A stretch of DNA of 64,000 nucleotides from Turnera subulata (taxonomy: Eukaryota > Streptophyta > Magnoliopsida > Malpighiales > Passifloraceae): positions 101,025-165,024 of the forward strand of contig JAKUCV010006243.1 of the NCBI GenBank assembly GCA_028386065.3. Direction: 5' to 3'. The first letter of the stretch is position 1. Each line of letters starts with the position of its first letter. The notes beneath the pieces are model-generated. The model saw only the letters and a list, made by a program, of their open reading frames with translations. It searched no databases and was not told the origin of the DNA. A program made the translations under genes and the position numbers. Positions 9,755 through 19,822 of the stretch are shown here, piece after piece.

Positions 9755-11269
9755 TGTTAGTGTAATATGCCCAAAAGCCAATCATGAATGATTATTTGTA
9801 GTCACGTATACGCATTAAGGTTATTCCAATAAGTATCGTTTACGAGATAAACGCTTACACATACTTATAACCCTAGAATATTTCATATTCTTAAATTGTC
9901 CCTAGTCGATTATTATTATGGAAGGGTTGTAATAATAAATTAAGACTAGCGTATGTTGAGAGTTTATATGTGATATGAATTCAACATACAGGTACAAGTT
10001 AGAGAACTTGTGGACTGGACCGACCCACATAAGAACGCTACATGGAACGTTATATGTTTGTCGATAGCGGTTCTTATATGTATTGTCCTTAGACCTGTGA
10101 TCATCAAGGTTCCCAACATATGAGTCGTATACTTTGATATTACTCTTGGCTATTTCGTAATTGAGTAGACTTAGTGTAATCATTGGGTAACCCATATAAC
10201 GGGTATATTATCGGATGGTTTCTTGATAGAGTTGAACCGTAAATGCATGGCCATGCTCGGATAATGATATATGATATCATTGGTATCCGTTTTACCGGTT
10301 AACTTGAGGATCAAGAAACCGAGATTAAACATATGCGAGATTGACATATTCCATATCTCGTGTTTAATCTTGATAATGGGACGAAGGGACGATGACATGT
10401 TCGCGAGGCATAGAGAATCAGTACTGATCTTGTCGTTCGGGTGGCAATGATGTGTTGCTAGACGCCTCTCTTTGCTTATAATTGTAAAATGAGGTTTTAC
10501 AATTATTGCCGGACGTTACAAGTGCCTACAGGGTCACACACAAAGAGCCGTTGATTCGAGCAAGTGGTTGAATCGTGGTTGGACCATAGTTGAACCAGGT
10601 GTGGTTGAACCGCGGTTGGACCATGGTTGGACCGTGGTTGGACCAGGGTCGTTTTTGGGCTGGTTTGGTTCAATAAAAGTCAGAATTATTGAACCAAACC
10701 TGAGTGCATGTGATGTGGAATCCCATTAGTGGAGACATGATTATATGGAGACATAATGTTGAAAGATAATGGGCCAATGTGTTGGCCATTATTCCCATTG
10801 TCTCTTAGCACTAATTGGAGTGGAGTAATCAGATTACTCAAGCCATCTTCTTCATCACTTGAGTCAGAAAAAATGCAGAGGATTCACCCTTGAGAGAGTC
10901 TTGAGAGTGTTCTCCATTTTCAGACTATACACCTTCTTTGAGAAAGAAGAGAAACACCACAAACACAACTCCCGGAAACCTGCTGCTAGCACATCAGTTC
11001 GAGAGAGCTCGGGTTGGAGATCGTGAGACGATTCCCGGCCAGCAATCACGGTTCGTGTGGATACCGTAGAGGGGCGAGGCCTTTTGTCTGGCTCTAGCTG
11101 ATTCGGTTCTACAGTTGGGTAAAAGACCTCAACCGTTACAGGTATGAAAAATTGTTATTCGGTTTAGCTATCTTCACTTGGATCTTCCATGTGTATCCGG
11201 TATTTCCGCTGCGCATACATATTGTATTTTGTGCTTTTGATTGTCAATTGCATGTCCCAGATACTTACA
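9755..11269 (+). repeat. Copia-A1 3' LTR
   Basis: Pairs with 2632-4448. It lacks the 263-bp duplication and about 52 bp around 10188. It has one 11-bp minisatellite unit more than the 5' LTR. Scattered substitutions, roughly 1.5-2% by eye, separate the LTRs. Confidence 0.9.
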
Positions 11270-11274
11270 TATGG
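11270..11274. repeat. Target-site duplication TATGG, right of Copia-A1
   Basis: Exact partner of 2627-2631. It proves that 2632-11269 inserted as one unit into the LINE 3' UTR. Confidence 0.9.
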
Positions 11275-11333
11275 TCCTACGAACTGTTCCCAATATGCAT
11301 TAATAAGATTCAGCCCCTTCAGATAAAAAAAAA
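11275..11333 (+). other. Displaced LINE-1 3' UTR end and poly(A) tail
   Basis: About 50 bp of non-coding DNA ending in nine A (11325-11333). It follows the right-hand TATGG duplication of Copia-A1 and completes the LINE whose RNase H ends at 2619. The inference rests on the shared target duplication and the expected short distance from ORF2 stop to poly(A). Confidence 0.75.
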
Positions 11334-11507
11334 TATGTATATAGTACTTAGACGTAATTAAATACGAAGGGAGTATCTTACGTACATGTTGAACCTAACA
11401 GGAACATCACCAACCTCAAATACGACTTGTCAAGTCTCATATTTACTCCATCAAAGGATGGCGCTGGCCTCTTCCAAAATTGTTACCATCAACATACTTT
11501 TTTTTTT
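11334..11507. other. Spacer between LINE-1 and LINE-2, possible MITE end
   Basis: About 170 bp without a gene. It contains TACGAAGGGAGTA at about 11363-11375, which resembles the outer end of a Stowaway-type MITE (GGGAG next to TA), but I could not find the second terminal repeat. Confidence 0.3.
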
Positions 11508-11517
11508 GTCAAATAAA

Positions 11518-12054
11518 ATGTGATTTGTTGAAAACAACATAACCAGGAAACCCAATTACATGAGATACATAGTACCTAAATAGCATGTAAGACTGAGCTT
11601 AACATCCATTACATTAAATACCAAATTAGCCAAAGCTACATTTGCTGAAGTAGACATCCAGGATTGGCTCTATGCGCCTATGCTCTGGTTGGAAAATTTT
11701 GAGAGTCTTGGAACTGGCTAATGCCAATTGAGCCCTCAGAGTGCATCCGCACTTGCTTAAGCCAATAATGCCAGGCCATTTGGTTAGGAGCAGAGTCAGA
11801 ACAGATCTCTTTTTAGCTTCATACCTCATCCAGGTCGGGAGAATGCCCTCAACCGTACCCAATACCATAATAATTGCATCACCATCGCTACTAGAGACGT
11901 TTACCCATGCTTCCCACAGAAGCGTGATTGAAATGGTGGAAGACTAAAACAACATACTAAACTTCTTCTCATACAACAAAACCTGCGTATTGCATAACAA
12001 AATTCCATGAAGAGAGAAGCTAACCAAGCCTCCCCTCTTCACCGCCCAGTACCT
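11518..12054 (-). other. LINE-2 3' region without ORF2
   Basis: Non-coding after the ORF1 stop; an 80-codon minus-strand frame at 11626-11868 has no motif I recognise. The segment ends in the poly(A) tail. Confidence 0.5.
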
Positions 12055-13362
12055 TCATTTGATCGGGGTAGTGGCATGTTCTTGATGCCCACCATCTCCT
12101 CCAATGCCTGTACCGCCTTCTTCATCACTCATGATGCCATCAGTCCATCTTCGCATGTCACGACGCCACTGCAGGTCGTCTTCTGTGATCTGGTAGACCT
12201 TCTGGGTCTTCCTAGCTAGCTTCTTCCAGCTTTGCTTTTTGGCTGATGAACAAGCTGGGGCGTGGTGATCAATCTCCCTTGCGAGCTCTGCTACCGAATT
12301 AACCCAACCTCGGTGTTTCTCCTCGACTATAGCTTGCCCTTCCTTCGTCCCAAGGATGTTCTCGGCCTTTCTTTTCTTACGAGTTGTCCCCATATCAGCA
12401 TCCCGGGTTGTAGCCTTTCTCGCCCCGTCCTCCACGGATTGATTCGAGACAGCTTTATCCTGTTTTTGCTCTTCAGTAGTTACAGCTACCGAAACAGGTT
12501 CCTGAGATGGGTCGAGTTCAGTCTCTTGCTCACAACTGTGAGCACTTGACATTGTGTTGACCTCCGGCCCTGATTTCTTGGTATACATGGCCATGCGCCC
12601 CCCAGATTCCATGGCTCTCATCCAAGGGCCGTAGCTAAATATGGAGTCAGTCTCCACTCCTTCGTCTGTTCTCTTAGCTTTCTTGCACCATCTCACTGCA
12701 TGAGTAATTCTTCCACAACGTATGCAGAATTCCCCGAGTCTCTCATACTTAATTTTAATCCATAGCTTCTTACCAAACTGGTCGTACACATGTATCCCGG
12801 GAAGTAAAGGGTGCTCCGGCAGGAACTCTACCTTAGCTCTCATAAATCCCTTCCACCCTTTAAAATTCTCGATTTTGTCTTCAAGTGTGGGGTTGCCCGG
12901 GAAAACCTTTAGCAACTGAAGTATTCTGAACTCGTCGAGGAAGCTCTGGGGCAGTTCATGAAGTTGAACCCATGTCGTAGACATTCGCCATGGGATTTGA
13001 CTTAGAGATAAGCTAGGTAGCCACCTCTGGAAATTTGTGTGTGCATTGGCCACATTCCACGGAGCACCACTCAATATTCTATCACAATCAGACTCAAATT
13101 CAAACCCCAGCAGAAACAAATTGTTACCTTTGTGCGTAACTTTGAAGTCGCCAGAGATGCTCCATAGCTTCTGCAGATTTGCTTTGACAGATCCGGCTGA
13201 GAAGGAGCGTTGCACGTACACTTTCCCTACCAAACAGGTTCTACTTATCATATCCCCCAAGGTTTCTTCCATAATCACCTCTGCATCGCTTAGGGCATGA
13301 GCTTCGAATCGAATCACGAAATCCTCCTCCCGAAAAATGACCTCCGGGATAGACAGAGCCAT
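12055..13362 (-). CDS. LINE ORF1 protein (DUF4283 plus CCHC zinc knuckle)
   Basis: A 435-residue frame from ATG at 13362 (a second in-frame ATG is at 13406). The N-terminal part, with KVYVQRSFSAGSVKANLQKLW and LFEFES-like spacing followed by GAPWNV, matches DUF4283. Further on, YERLGEFCIRCGRITHAVRWC is the zf-CCHC_4 knuckle (C-X2-C-X4-H-X4-C). The C-terminal third is basic, low in pattern and rich in K/R/E. In plant L1 elements this protein binds LINE RNA as the Gag-like partner of ORF2. It is fully open, unlike other coding remnants here, even though ORF2 is absent. It could instead be an ORF1-like host paralogue, but the poly(A)-tailed context favours a LINE. Confidence 0.8.
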   Translation of the reverse strand: MALSIPEVIFREEDFVIRFEAHALSDAEVIMEETLGDMISRTCLVGKVYVQRSFSAGSVKANLQKLWSISGDFKVTHKGNNLFLLGFEFESDCDRILSGAPWNVANAHTNFQRWLPSLSLSQIPWRMSTTWVQLHELPQSFLDEFRILQLLKVFPGNPTLEDKIENFKGWKGFMRAKVEFLPEHPLLPGIHVYDQFGKKLWIKIKYERLGEFCIRCGRITHAVRWCKKAKRTDEGVETDSIFSYGPWMRAMESGGRMAMYTKKSGPEVNTMSSAHSCEQETELDPSQEPVSVAVTTEEQKQDKAVSNQSVEDGARKATTRDADMGTTRKKRKAENILGTKEGQAIVEEKHRGWVNSVAELAREIDHHAPACSSAKKQSWKKLARKTQKVYQITEDDLQWRRDMRRWTDGIMSDEEGGTGIGGDGGHQEHATTPIK

Positions 13363-13640
13363 GGCTTTTAACTGGTAACTCAAAACTAATACCGACAATT
13401 GACTCATTGACTGTTGCACACCCTAATTTACAATTAGGGTTTGTAAGGTGGAATGGAAAATTAAAGTTAGTGGATACAAGACATAGTTCAGAACATGGGG
13501 GATCTTAAAGATCTAGACTAGTATCATGATTATGTGTTACTAAACTCGTGGTTTTGGAGAAGTTAAGCCATATATCTGATCTTGGAAGTAGAGGAAGGTT
13601 ACAGGAAGACAGAGGGCTGCGACCGTGGAAAATTAAATTT

Positions 13641-13866
13641 TTGTTTTTGTTTTTCTTTTATTTTTGTTTTGTAATAAAAAGCATTTGAAGATTACATATT
13701 TGATTATTTATTGGGGGGATGGGATCTATGGTCCCTCAAACATCTACGGCCAATGTAGGGTGTTTGGTGGCTGCACTGTCATGTCTCTGTTGTAAACTGC
13801 CAAAAAAAGGCAATAAGGACTCCCACTCTTTCACTTGATGGTCGGTGGATCATAAGTCCTCTGCTG
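13641..13866. other. T-rich spacer, no feature seen
   Basis: Low-complexity TTTTTGTTTT at 13640-13672 followed by about 190 bp of unremarkable sequence. Confidence 0.4.
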
Positions 13867-14524
13867 TGTGCATTGGAAACAACGGAACCGATTTCAAAAA
13901 TCCCAAAAATTCACTGAAACGACTACATCCCAAAAACGACAATACAAAATATAAATAATTATAAAATGACCAAAATGCCCTTAAAACCAGGGATGCCAAA
14001 CTCTGTGTAAAAACATCAACTCAATATCTCAGAATAACCAAAAAAATAAATATCAGGATACAAGAGTCAAATATAAACCAGGCTTAACTAGCCAATGTAA
14101 CACCGGTTAAACCTACCGAAACAACAACTGATCAAAATCCAAGAAAACCAAAACAGTTTCCCGACAATAATACGCAGCGGAAAAATAACAAAAATTTCAA
14201 TGACAAGTGTGGAACATATAAGTGTCAACTCTATGGATCCACCAGGAAGGAAACGCAGCTACCTGCTGAAATGTAAGAGGCTGATACCCGAGGTAAGAGT
14301 AACCGTCAACAAGCTACTAGTGATCTGTAAAACCACAGTGGCGATTTATATGAGTCGCCTACTCAATGTACAATATAAGACAAACATACAGGCACACGAA
14401 GACAGGCTCGTAGGGTGAGTAAGTCTACGAGCACAAGTATACACACACAATCAACATGTGTCAAATACCACACATACAAGAGTTAGGTGAGTTATCTGGT
14501 TATTACATTCTTATCATTATTAAA

Positions 14525-14995
14525 GGCCCTCTACTGTGTGTGTCGGGCGTGGTAGCGACTGGCCAGCTCCCCAAGGCATACGCCCAAATATAATCATATA
14601 TATATAGTTTAAATAACAACACCGGAATGGGTAAGTTCCGACAAAGAAAAGTACTAGCAAAGAAGTGGCCGACAGCTCTAGGAGGGGTTCTCTCCTCAAA
14701 GAAATTATAATACAAAATCTTGGGGCACACCCGTCAGTCTCCAAGTCGCCAGCTCTGTGAGGGGTGCTCTCACCAAAAGAAATGAATAATAACAAATAAC
14801 CAAGGGGTACACCCGACAAATCCCCAAGGCGTCAGCTCTGTGAGGGGTACTCTCACTAATATACTAACCGAGGGCATACCCATCAATTCCCTCGTCGCCG
14901 TCTCTGTGAATACAATTCACTAAAATAACAGGACCCGAGGGGTACCCTCCCTTCCCTCTCGGTGCTACCGGTCAACAGCCCCACAATAGAACTTA
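14525..14995. repeat. Diverged tandem repeat, about 110-bp unit, in the solo LTR
   Basis: About four units with the recurring phrases CAGCTCTGTGAGGGGTRCTCTC and GGGGYACACCCGWC start near 14540, 14665, 14750 and 14830, with a weaker one near 14895. GAGGGG...CTCTC in each can pair into a short stem. Confidence 0.6.
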
Positions 14996-16619
14996 TTAAT
15001 TATTCAGGTACGTTATGTTACCAATTATGAAAATTGTATAAGTGTCACCTCAAGTCGTATCTAGGTTGTGTACCATTACAGAGGTTCTCTAACAGAGCCT
15101 AAGCTAACAACGTACAGGATATAGCAAGTCAGCATATTTCGCAAACATGGCAATAACAGCTCATAAACAACCAGGTACACAACACAGTCAACAGTATGAA
15201 GCATACTCAGCAAGCAGTACTACCTAACCATACCAACAAGTGTTCGCATACAAGTATATAAGTCTTATAGAGTCACCTCAGTTATGATGGCGTTCTGTCT
15301 GTCCACCACTAGTACCAGCCGCTCCTGAATTATGTCTCGTGCCTATACACATAGGCACCGTATCTCACAAAGATGTTAAACAATCAATAAATAAATTATG
15401 CATGCTTGTGCAATGCAACCGTGAGTTAAATCCAGCCCGACTAATTTACTTCCACTTACCAACTATGGCTCCGAGTTGCGGACCTAAGGTCATAGGCTTA
15501 AAGTCCAACTATGTCCAAAACCACAATCCCGAGCTTAAAGCCCAAACCACTAATCCATTACCAACTCACAACAATCTTGGGCCTAAGGCCCAGCCTATTA
15601 TGTCCACTATAACTTTAGATGTCCTTAGGTTTTGAGTCCACTACATAACAGGTCCGAAAATCATTATTGGGTCATATAACATATTATCACTGGCCAAGGC
15701 CCGATTTTAACTCGCTCCCATTTCAAGGTTTCTCTCGAGTCCGAGTTACTCGGCCTAAGGTTCTACTCGCGTCGGAAACAAACCGTCCACTTGCTACTCA
15801 CACACCCCTCTCGGTTTCTACTATACACAATTTAGTACATAACCCAATCCGGAATAATAAAGGTACATGCCGTGTAAAGAATTTAATCGCATTACTACAT
15901 CCGAGAATTACAGTTAAAAAGCCAAAAGGTATTCTGCCTTTGCCAGAATCAAGAACCCGAGACGCCGGATTCCGGTGAAACTTCGCCGGAACAGTAATCT
16001 GAGCTCACCGGAACTTCCACCACAGTCCAGAAACGTCCAACCCCCAAACTGTCCAACCCGGAGAGATGCAGGACAATATTCAAGTCAACAAAAACAACAA
16101 CCACCAAGCATTAAAACAGAAAAGACGAGTTTAGAAATCAGATCCTTACCGGAGTAAAGCAACCCGAGCAGTGAAACCCCTCTGCCCGGAGAAGAGACTC
16201 TCGAACATCGGTTCTGCCCAGCCACTGCCGACCGAGACAACCACCCCACAACACACAGCCCGCCGGAACCGACACCAACCGCGGGAACACAGTACGCAAG
16301 CACACACAAGACCCCACTGCTCCGGCCAAGACACGACCAACGACATGGCCACACAAATCCACCAACAACACCCGATTAGCCAAAATAGGCACCAAGAACA
16401 CAAGGGACAGTGGAAGAGAAAACGAAAAGAAAGACGACGGGAACTCACCAGGCACGGCGGCGCAAGGCTCGCTCGACTGCTGGCTTTGTCTTCTCCGTCC
16501 ACAACCAGAACGACCGGCCTCGACTCCCTCTCCAAGAACCTGTGCGTCGAGGTGACCACGACGGCCTCCAACCGGAAAAGTGGCGGCGATTTGCACCCAA
16601 CAAAAGAGGTGGTGCGTGT

Positions 16620-16765
16620 GTTTAAGGAAGAAAGGAGAGGAGTGAAGGTAGCGGCAGTGGGTGTTCGAGGGGGAGAGAGGAGAAAGAGAGAAGAGGAAAG
16701 CGGCGCACGGGGAGAAGAAAGAAAAAGAAAAGAGAGAAGAGAGGAAGAAAAGAAGAGAGGGTTAG
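16620..16765 (+). repeat. Purine-rich tract in the solo LTR
   Basis: About 145 bp of nearly pure A/G on the plus strand (GGAAGAAAGGAGAGGAG type), just before the inverted-repeat pair at 16782. It is low complexity; the open frame across it (16171-16875) is not a believable gene. Confidence 0.7.
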
Positions 16766-16781
16766 GGTTGTCCGGCCCGAG

Positions 16782-16875
16782 CTCAAAACGATGCCGTTTT
16801 GAGCTTGGGCGCGGTCAACCCGCCCTAGCTCAAAACGACGCCGTTTTGAGCTTGGGCGCGGTCAACCCGCCCTAA
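16782..16875. repeat. Two tandem copies of a 47-bp unit with an 11-bp-arm palindrome
   Basis: Each unit begins with arms AGCTCAAAACG and CGTTTTGAGCT separated by 3-4 bases, followed by TGGGCGCGGTCAACCCGCCC. A third, damaged copy starts near 16908. The copies differ by single substitutions in the centre. Confidence 0.8.
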
Positions 16876-17149
16876 GTCAACCTTTCTCTGTTTTTTTTTT
16901 TGTTTAAGCTCAAAACGACGCAGTTTCAGTGAAACTACTTATAAGCCTAACTTCCAACTCCGAAACCCGATTTAACTCCAACGAAGGCTCGATTAAAGAG
17001 GAAACCTGACATAAAACTCAGTAATTCGAGGTAATTAAACACCCATAGGCCCAAAACTCCGAGGAACTCACTAGGGTAAAATTGGAATTAAAATTTTCAA
17101 AAAATTCCATAAATAAAATTATGAAAAATCGGGGCGTTACATTCACGTT

Positions 17150-17399
17150 CTTCCCTGCTAAAGTATATATATCGTTCGTGGTCGTGTCAATCTATCTCCA
17201 GACAACCCAGATTTGATTGCCAATGTTTCTATTAAACCCACTTTTTTTTGACATGCATGAGGTGTAGTCCAATATAACCTTATAGGTGGGATTTGCCAAG
17301 ATGTTGTTATGCTCTCAAAAAAAGAAAAAAAGAAACATACATGACAAGATGTTCAAAATTACTATTGAGTTATAAATTTTGGTTTCCATATATGTAGCT
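17150..17399. other. AT-rich spacer, no feature seen
   Basis: No frame, terminal repeat or RNA-like motif recognised. Confidence 0.4.
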
Positions 17400-17520
17400 T
17401 TGCACCGATTGATCCGGATTCGACACAAGTTGCACGATTAGCACCAGACGAGTATACGAGGACTCGAACACAAGACCTCTCTTAAGTAAAACCAAAGTAC
17501 ATACCACTTAGATCAATCCC
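17400..17520 (-). mobile_element. Possible tRNA-derived SINE fragment
   Basis: On the minus strand TGATCTAAGTGGTA (17515-17502) resembles a pol III A box and GTGTTCGAGTCCTC (17471-17458) a B box, about 31 nt apart, the spacing found in tRNA-derived SINEs. No clean tail or target duplication was found and the sequence does not fold into a normal tRNA gene. Confidence 0.45.
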
Positions 17521-17580
17521 ACATTAACTAAATTATAATTTTTTATATGTAATAAATTTTAAAATTATATATATATAAAT

Positions 17581-17620
17581 TTGAAATAGTACAGACCCTA
17601 TATATGCGATTTACCCCTTC
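17581..17620 (-). repeat. Terminal fragment of the foldback element
   Basis: TTGAAATAGTACAGACCC followed by TATATGCGATTTACCCC matches the right arm of the foldback element at 18201-18458. It is a remnant of a second copy. Confidence 0.6.
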
Positions 17621-18200
17621 TCGGGTCGATCAGGGAGGAGACACTGCTGCTACTATGAGCAATTCATTAAATTTTTCTGTTAACAATTTAATAAATTAAA
17701 TTTGTATTACAAAAATTCCTATTGTGGACAACACGTGCAACACACGCATCTCACGCGCTGCCATATGACAAAAAAAGAGGCGTGTGTTGACAAAGGCCTC
17801 TAATGGTTCGTATGTCCCTCCTAATGTTTCATTAAGCATTTAACATTTCTAATTTATGCCAATTGACTCCTCGAGTTCTTGTAATAGAGAATGAAAATGG
17901 TTTGAAAGACTTCAAATGCGACGTTTTCATTTCATTTTAATTAATTAAGGGGAACTGCACGGTGCCACAATGTCTGATAGACTTCAAATAAAAATGGTGT
18001 GGTAGACTTAACACGGGGCACAGTACAATTGGTGCCGCATGGTAATTTTTGTGGGATCCATTAGGGTATTTGAGAAATAAAGTGGAATCTATAATTTTTT
18101 TTATTTGGCACTAATAGAATCATAATAGTTGTCAAGTAGGCTCGAGCGGATGGCTACATCGTCTCCCGGGCTATCCGAAGTGCATAAAAGGAATAAATTC

Positions 18201-18458
18201 GGGATAAATCGCATATATGGGGTCCGTACTATTTCAAAATTATCGTTTGGGAGGTCTGTACTCTTTTTTATCCCTTTTACGGGTCTGTACTCTTATTTTT
18301 TAGGGGTCTCGGGCAGTCCATGTCATCAGCGGGACTGCCCGAGACCCCCTAAAAGGGACTAAAAATAAGAGTATAGACCCGTAAAAATGATAAGAAATAA
18401 TACAGACCCTCAAATGATACTTTTGAAATAGTACAGACCCATATATGTGAATTACTCA
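18201..18458. mobile_element. Foldback (hairpin) MITE
   Basis: The left arm from 18201 (GGGATAAATCGCATATATGG) is inverted in the right arm ending at 18458 (CATATATGTGAATTACTC). Internal landmarks mirror each other: GGTCTGTACTC / GAGTATAGACC and GGTCTCGGGCAGTCC / GGACTGCCCGAGACC, with a short centre (ATGTCATCAGC) near 18320-18330. The arms cover almost the entire 258 bp. Target duplications were not identified. There is no coding capacity. Confidence 0.75.
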
Positions 18459-19576
18459 TCATTTATACATGACGGTATAGAATACAAGATATGACAATAG
18501 GGTATGTACTAACGGAAAGTATACTAATAGGCAAATTCAATCAATGCCCTCTCTGTTTTTCAACGAATGATTAATAGTTACTCTCATGGAATGAAGAAAA
18601 AGAAAACCTTATGTTTTGAATAAAACTAATTTTAGAAACCCTCAGTTTTCTTGAGACAAAAGGAATATTATTGTAATTATTGGATTGGGCTGCTCCACAC
18701 TAAAAGTTATCATCATCATTTTGAAAAGAAAGAACACCTCCATTTATAATCTTAGACCCAGTCGATTATCAATTTATGCAACAGCGTAACACTTAATTAA
18801 CAGTACTATTTGACATATTTCATATTTGACATTGGCCAACACTCACGTGCACGCAAGTTTATAACAATATAAATTTAGGTATGATTCTTTCTAAAACAAA
18901 CTATTGTTTTGATAACTATTATATCAACCCCACAAAGTCGCAAGCATTTATAATTTTATATGCTTTCGTTTGACTGCTTTAAAAGCAAACTATTTTCTTA
19001 ATAATCATATCAGACCCACAAGCCTATTGCATTTTCAAACGAGTTTATGTTATTCCATTTTGGATAGTTAATAATGCAAGCATTGGTTTTTTTTTTTTTT
19101 CTGTAAAAGTTAATCCATGTTGAGTACTTTGAGGGACTCAACTGATCACCGATCGAACTCTATGATTTTTTGTCACTAAATAGAATTTTGTTGGATAATT
19201 AAACCATCTACCCTATAGAATTAGTCACACCTAAATATATTTAGTCCCCAAGTAATTTGATTATCCTACCGAATCCTCCCCGGCCCATCGATAGCGAGAA
19301 GTTTGATTGGTCACAGTTTTATTTCCTGGTCAAAACAAAAAGAAGAAAGAAATTTTTACCCATCGATTGCTGAAAGTGTGGTGGGTCATAGTTTATGTTT
19401 TTTGTTTTCAAAATAGAGGCTAAAAGGGTTAAATTAACGTCTAAAATTACGTGATACTGAGACATTTGGAAACTAATTGCAAAGGGAGGAAAGAGTATTA
19501 GCCAGCTCACACCTCACGCTATCAACTAATTTTTTTTTTCTATCACTAATGTTATTTAGTACTACATACCTCAACT
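18459..19576. other. AT-rich intergenic spacer
   Basis: About 1.1 kb with poly(T) at 19087-19100 and 19530-19539. No gene or repeat structure recognised. Confidence 0.4.
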
Positions 19577-19775
19577 TTGAAATTTCCCTGTTGATAAAAG
19601 CTTAGGTTGAGGAGAGGTTCCCCTAATCTAGGGCTAGGGCACACAACCGAGCTCAAGGAGCGCTTACAGTAGGTGTTTACAGATTACTCATCAAGAGGGA
19701 CAGTCGGTGGGATTCGAACTCTCAACCTAATGGGAGTACTGACTGAACCTAAACCAACTAGGCCAACCCTCGTTG
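19577..19775 (-). mobile_element. tRNA-derived SINE
   Basis: On the minus strand TGGCCTAGTTGGTTTAGG (19765-19748) fits the pol III A box and GAGTTCGAATCCC (19721-19709) fits the B box, with tRNA-like spacing. The region leftward, to about 19577, would be the tRNA-unrelated body. A T run at 19530-19539 might be the A tail of a longer unit. It is called SINE rather than tRNA because the 3' acceptor part and CCA-proximal pairing are not visible. Confidence 0.6.
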
Positions 19776-19817
19776 GCTAACTTATTAAACTTTAATTAAC
19801 ATGCTGATTAGGATAGA

Positions 19818-19822
19818 TATTT
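19818..19822. repeat. Target-site duplication TATTT, left of Tek-N1
   Basis: Exactly repeated at 28201-28205. Confidence 0.85.

Larger units (their letters stand above)
2632..11269 (+). mobile_element. Copia-A1: complete Ty1/copia LTR retrotransposon, coding region decayed
   Basis: Two LTRs (2632-4448 and 9755-11269), a primer-binding site right after the first, a purine tract right before the second and a 5-bp TSD define a complete insertion. Integrase precedes reverse transcriptase, which is the Ty1/copia order. The 5' LTR is longer than the 3' LTR because it holds a 263-bp duplication (probably artefactual), while the 3' LTR lacks about 52 bp. Gag and protease are reduced to fragments, so the copy cannot move by itself. 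The 2-kb leader between primer site and gag is unusually long and full of palindromes. Confidence 0.92.
1..11333 (+). mobile_element. LINE-1: L1-type non-LTR retrotransposon, 3' half, split by Copia-A1
   Basis: The left part (1-2631) encodes the ORF2 reverse transcriptase, zinc-binding linker and RNase H. The right part (11275-11333) is the rest of the 3' UTR and a 9-A tail. Between them lies Copia-A1, bounded by the 5-bp duplication TATGG, so joining 2631 to 11275 restores one continuous LINE 3' end. The endonuclease and ORF1 lie outside the window or are lost. The element is dead: there are stops at 151-153 and 676 and several frameshifts. The family call rests on recognised RT and RNase H motifs. 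Confidence 0.85.
11508..13640 (-). mobile_element. LINE-2: L1-type element with ORF1 but no ORF2
   Basis: On the minus strand the element runs from about 13640 (5' UTR) through ORF1 (13362-12055) to a 3' UTR that ends in ten A (plus-strand T at 11508-11517), preceded by TTTATTTGAC. Only about 540 bp separate the ORF1 stop from the tail, so the entire endonuclease-RT ORF2 is missing. The 5' boundary is approximate and I found no clear target duplication. Confidence 0.7.
13867..17149 (-). repeat. Probable solo LTR of a chromovirus (Tekay/Del-like) element
   Basis: The plus strand ends GGGGCGTTACA at 17149, i.e. the minus strand begins TGTAACGCCCC, a common start of Tekay/Del LTRs. The minus strand proceeds without any pol frame for about 3.3 kb to about 13867 (TGTGCATTGG on the plus strand). 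No primer site or purine tract is next to either end, which suggests a solo LTR. The left boundary is uncertain: TTCAC follows the right end, and the same 5-mer is at 13830-13834, so the true left end may be near 13836. Confidence 0.5.

Noticed and set aside
16171..16875. 234-codon plus-strand frame
   Set aside because: It crosses a purine tract and the tandem palindromes of a probable LTR; composition is low complexity (R/E/K) with no domain.
18129..18362. 77-codon plus-strand frame
   Set aside because: It lies in the left arm and centre of the foldback element and is explained by the inverted repeat.
19577..19775. Functional tRNA gene
   Set aside because: A and B boxes are present, but I see no acceptor stem pairing or 3' terminator at tRNA distance; a SINE fits better.
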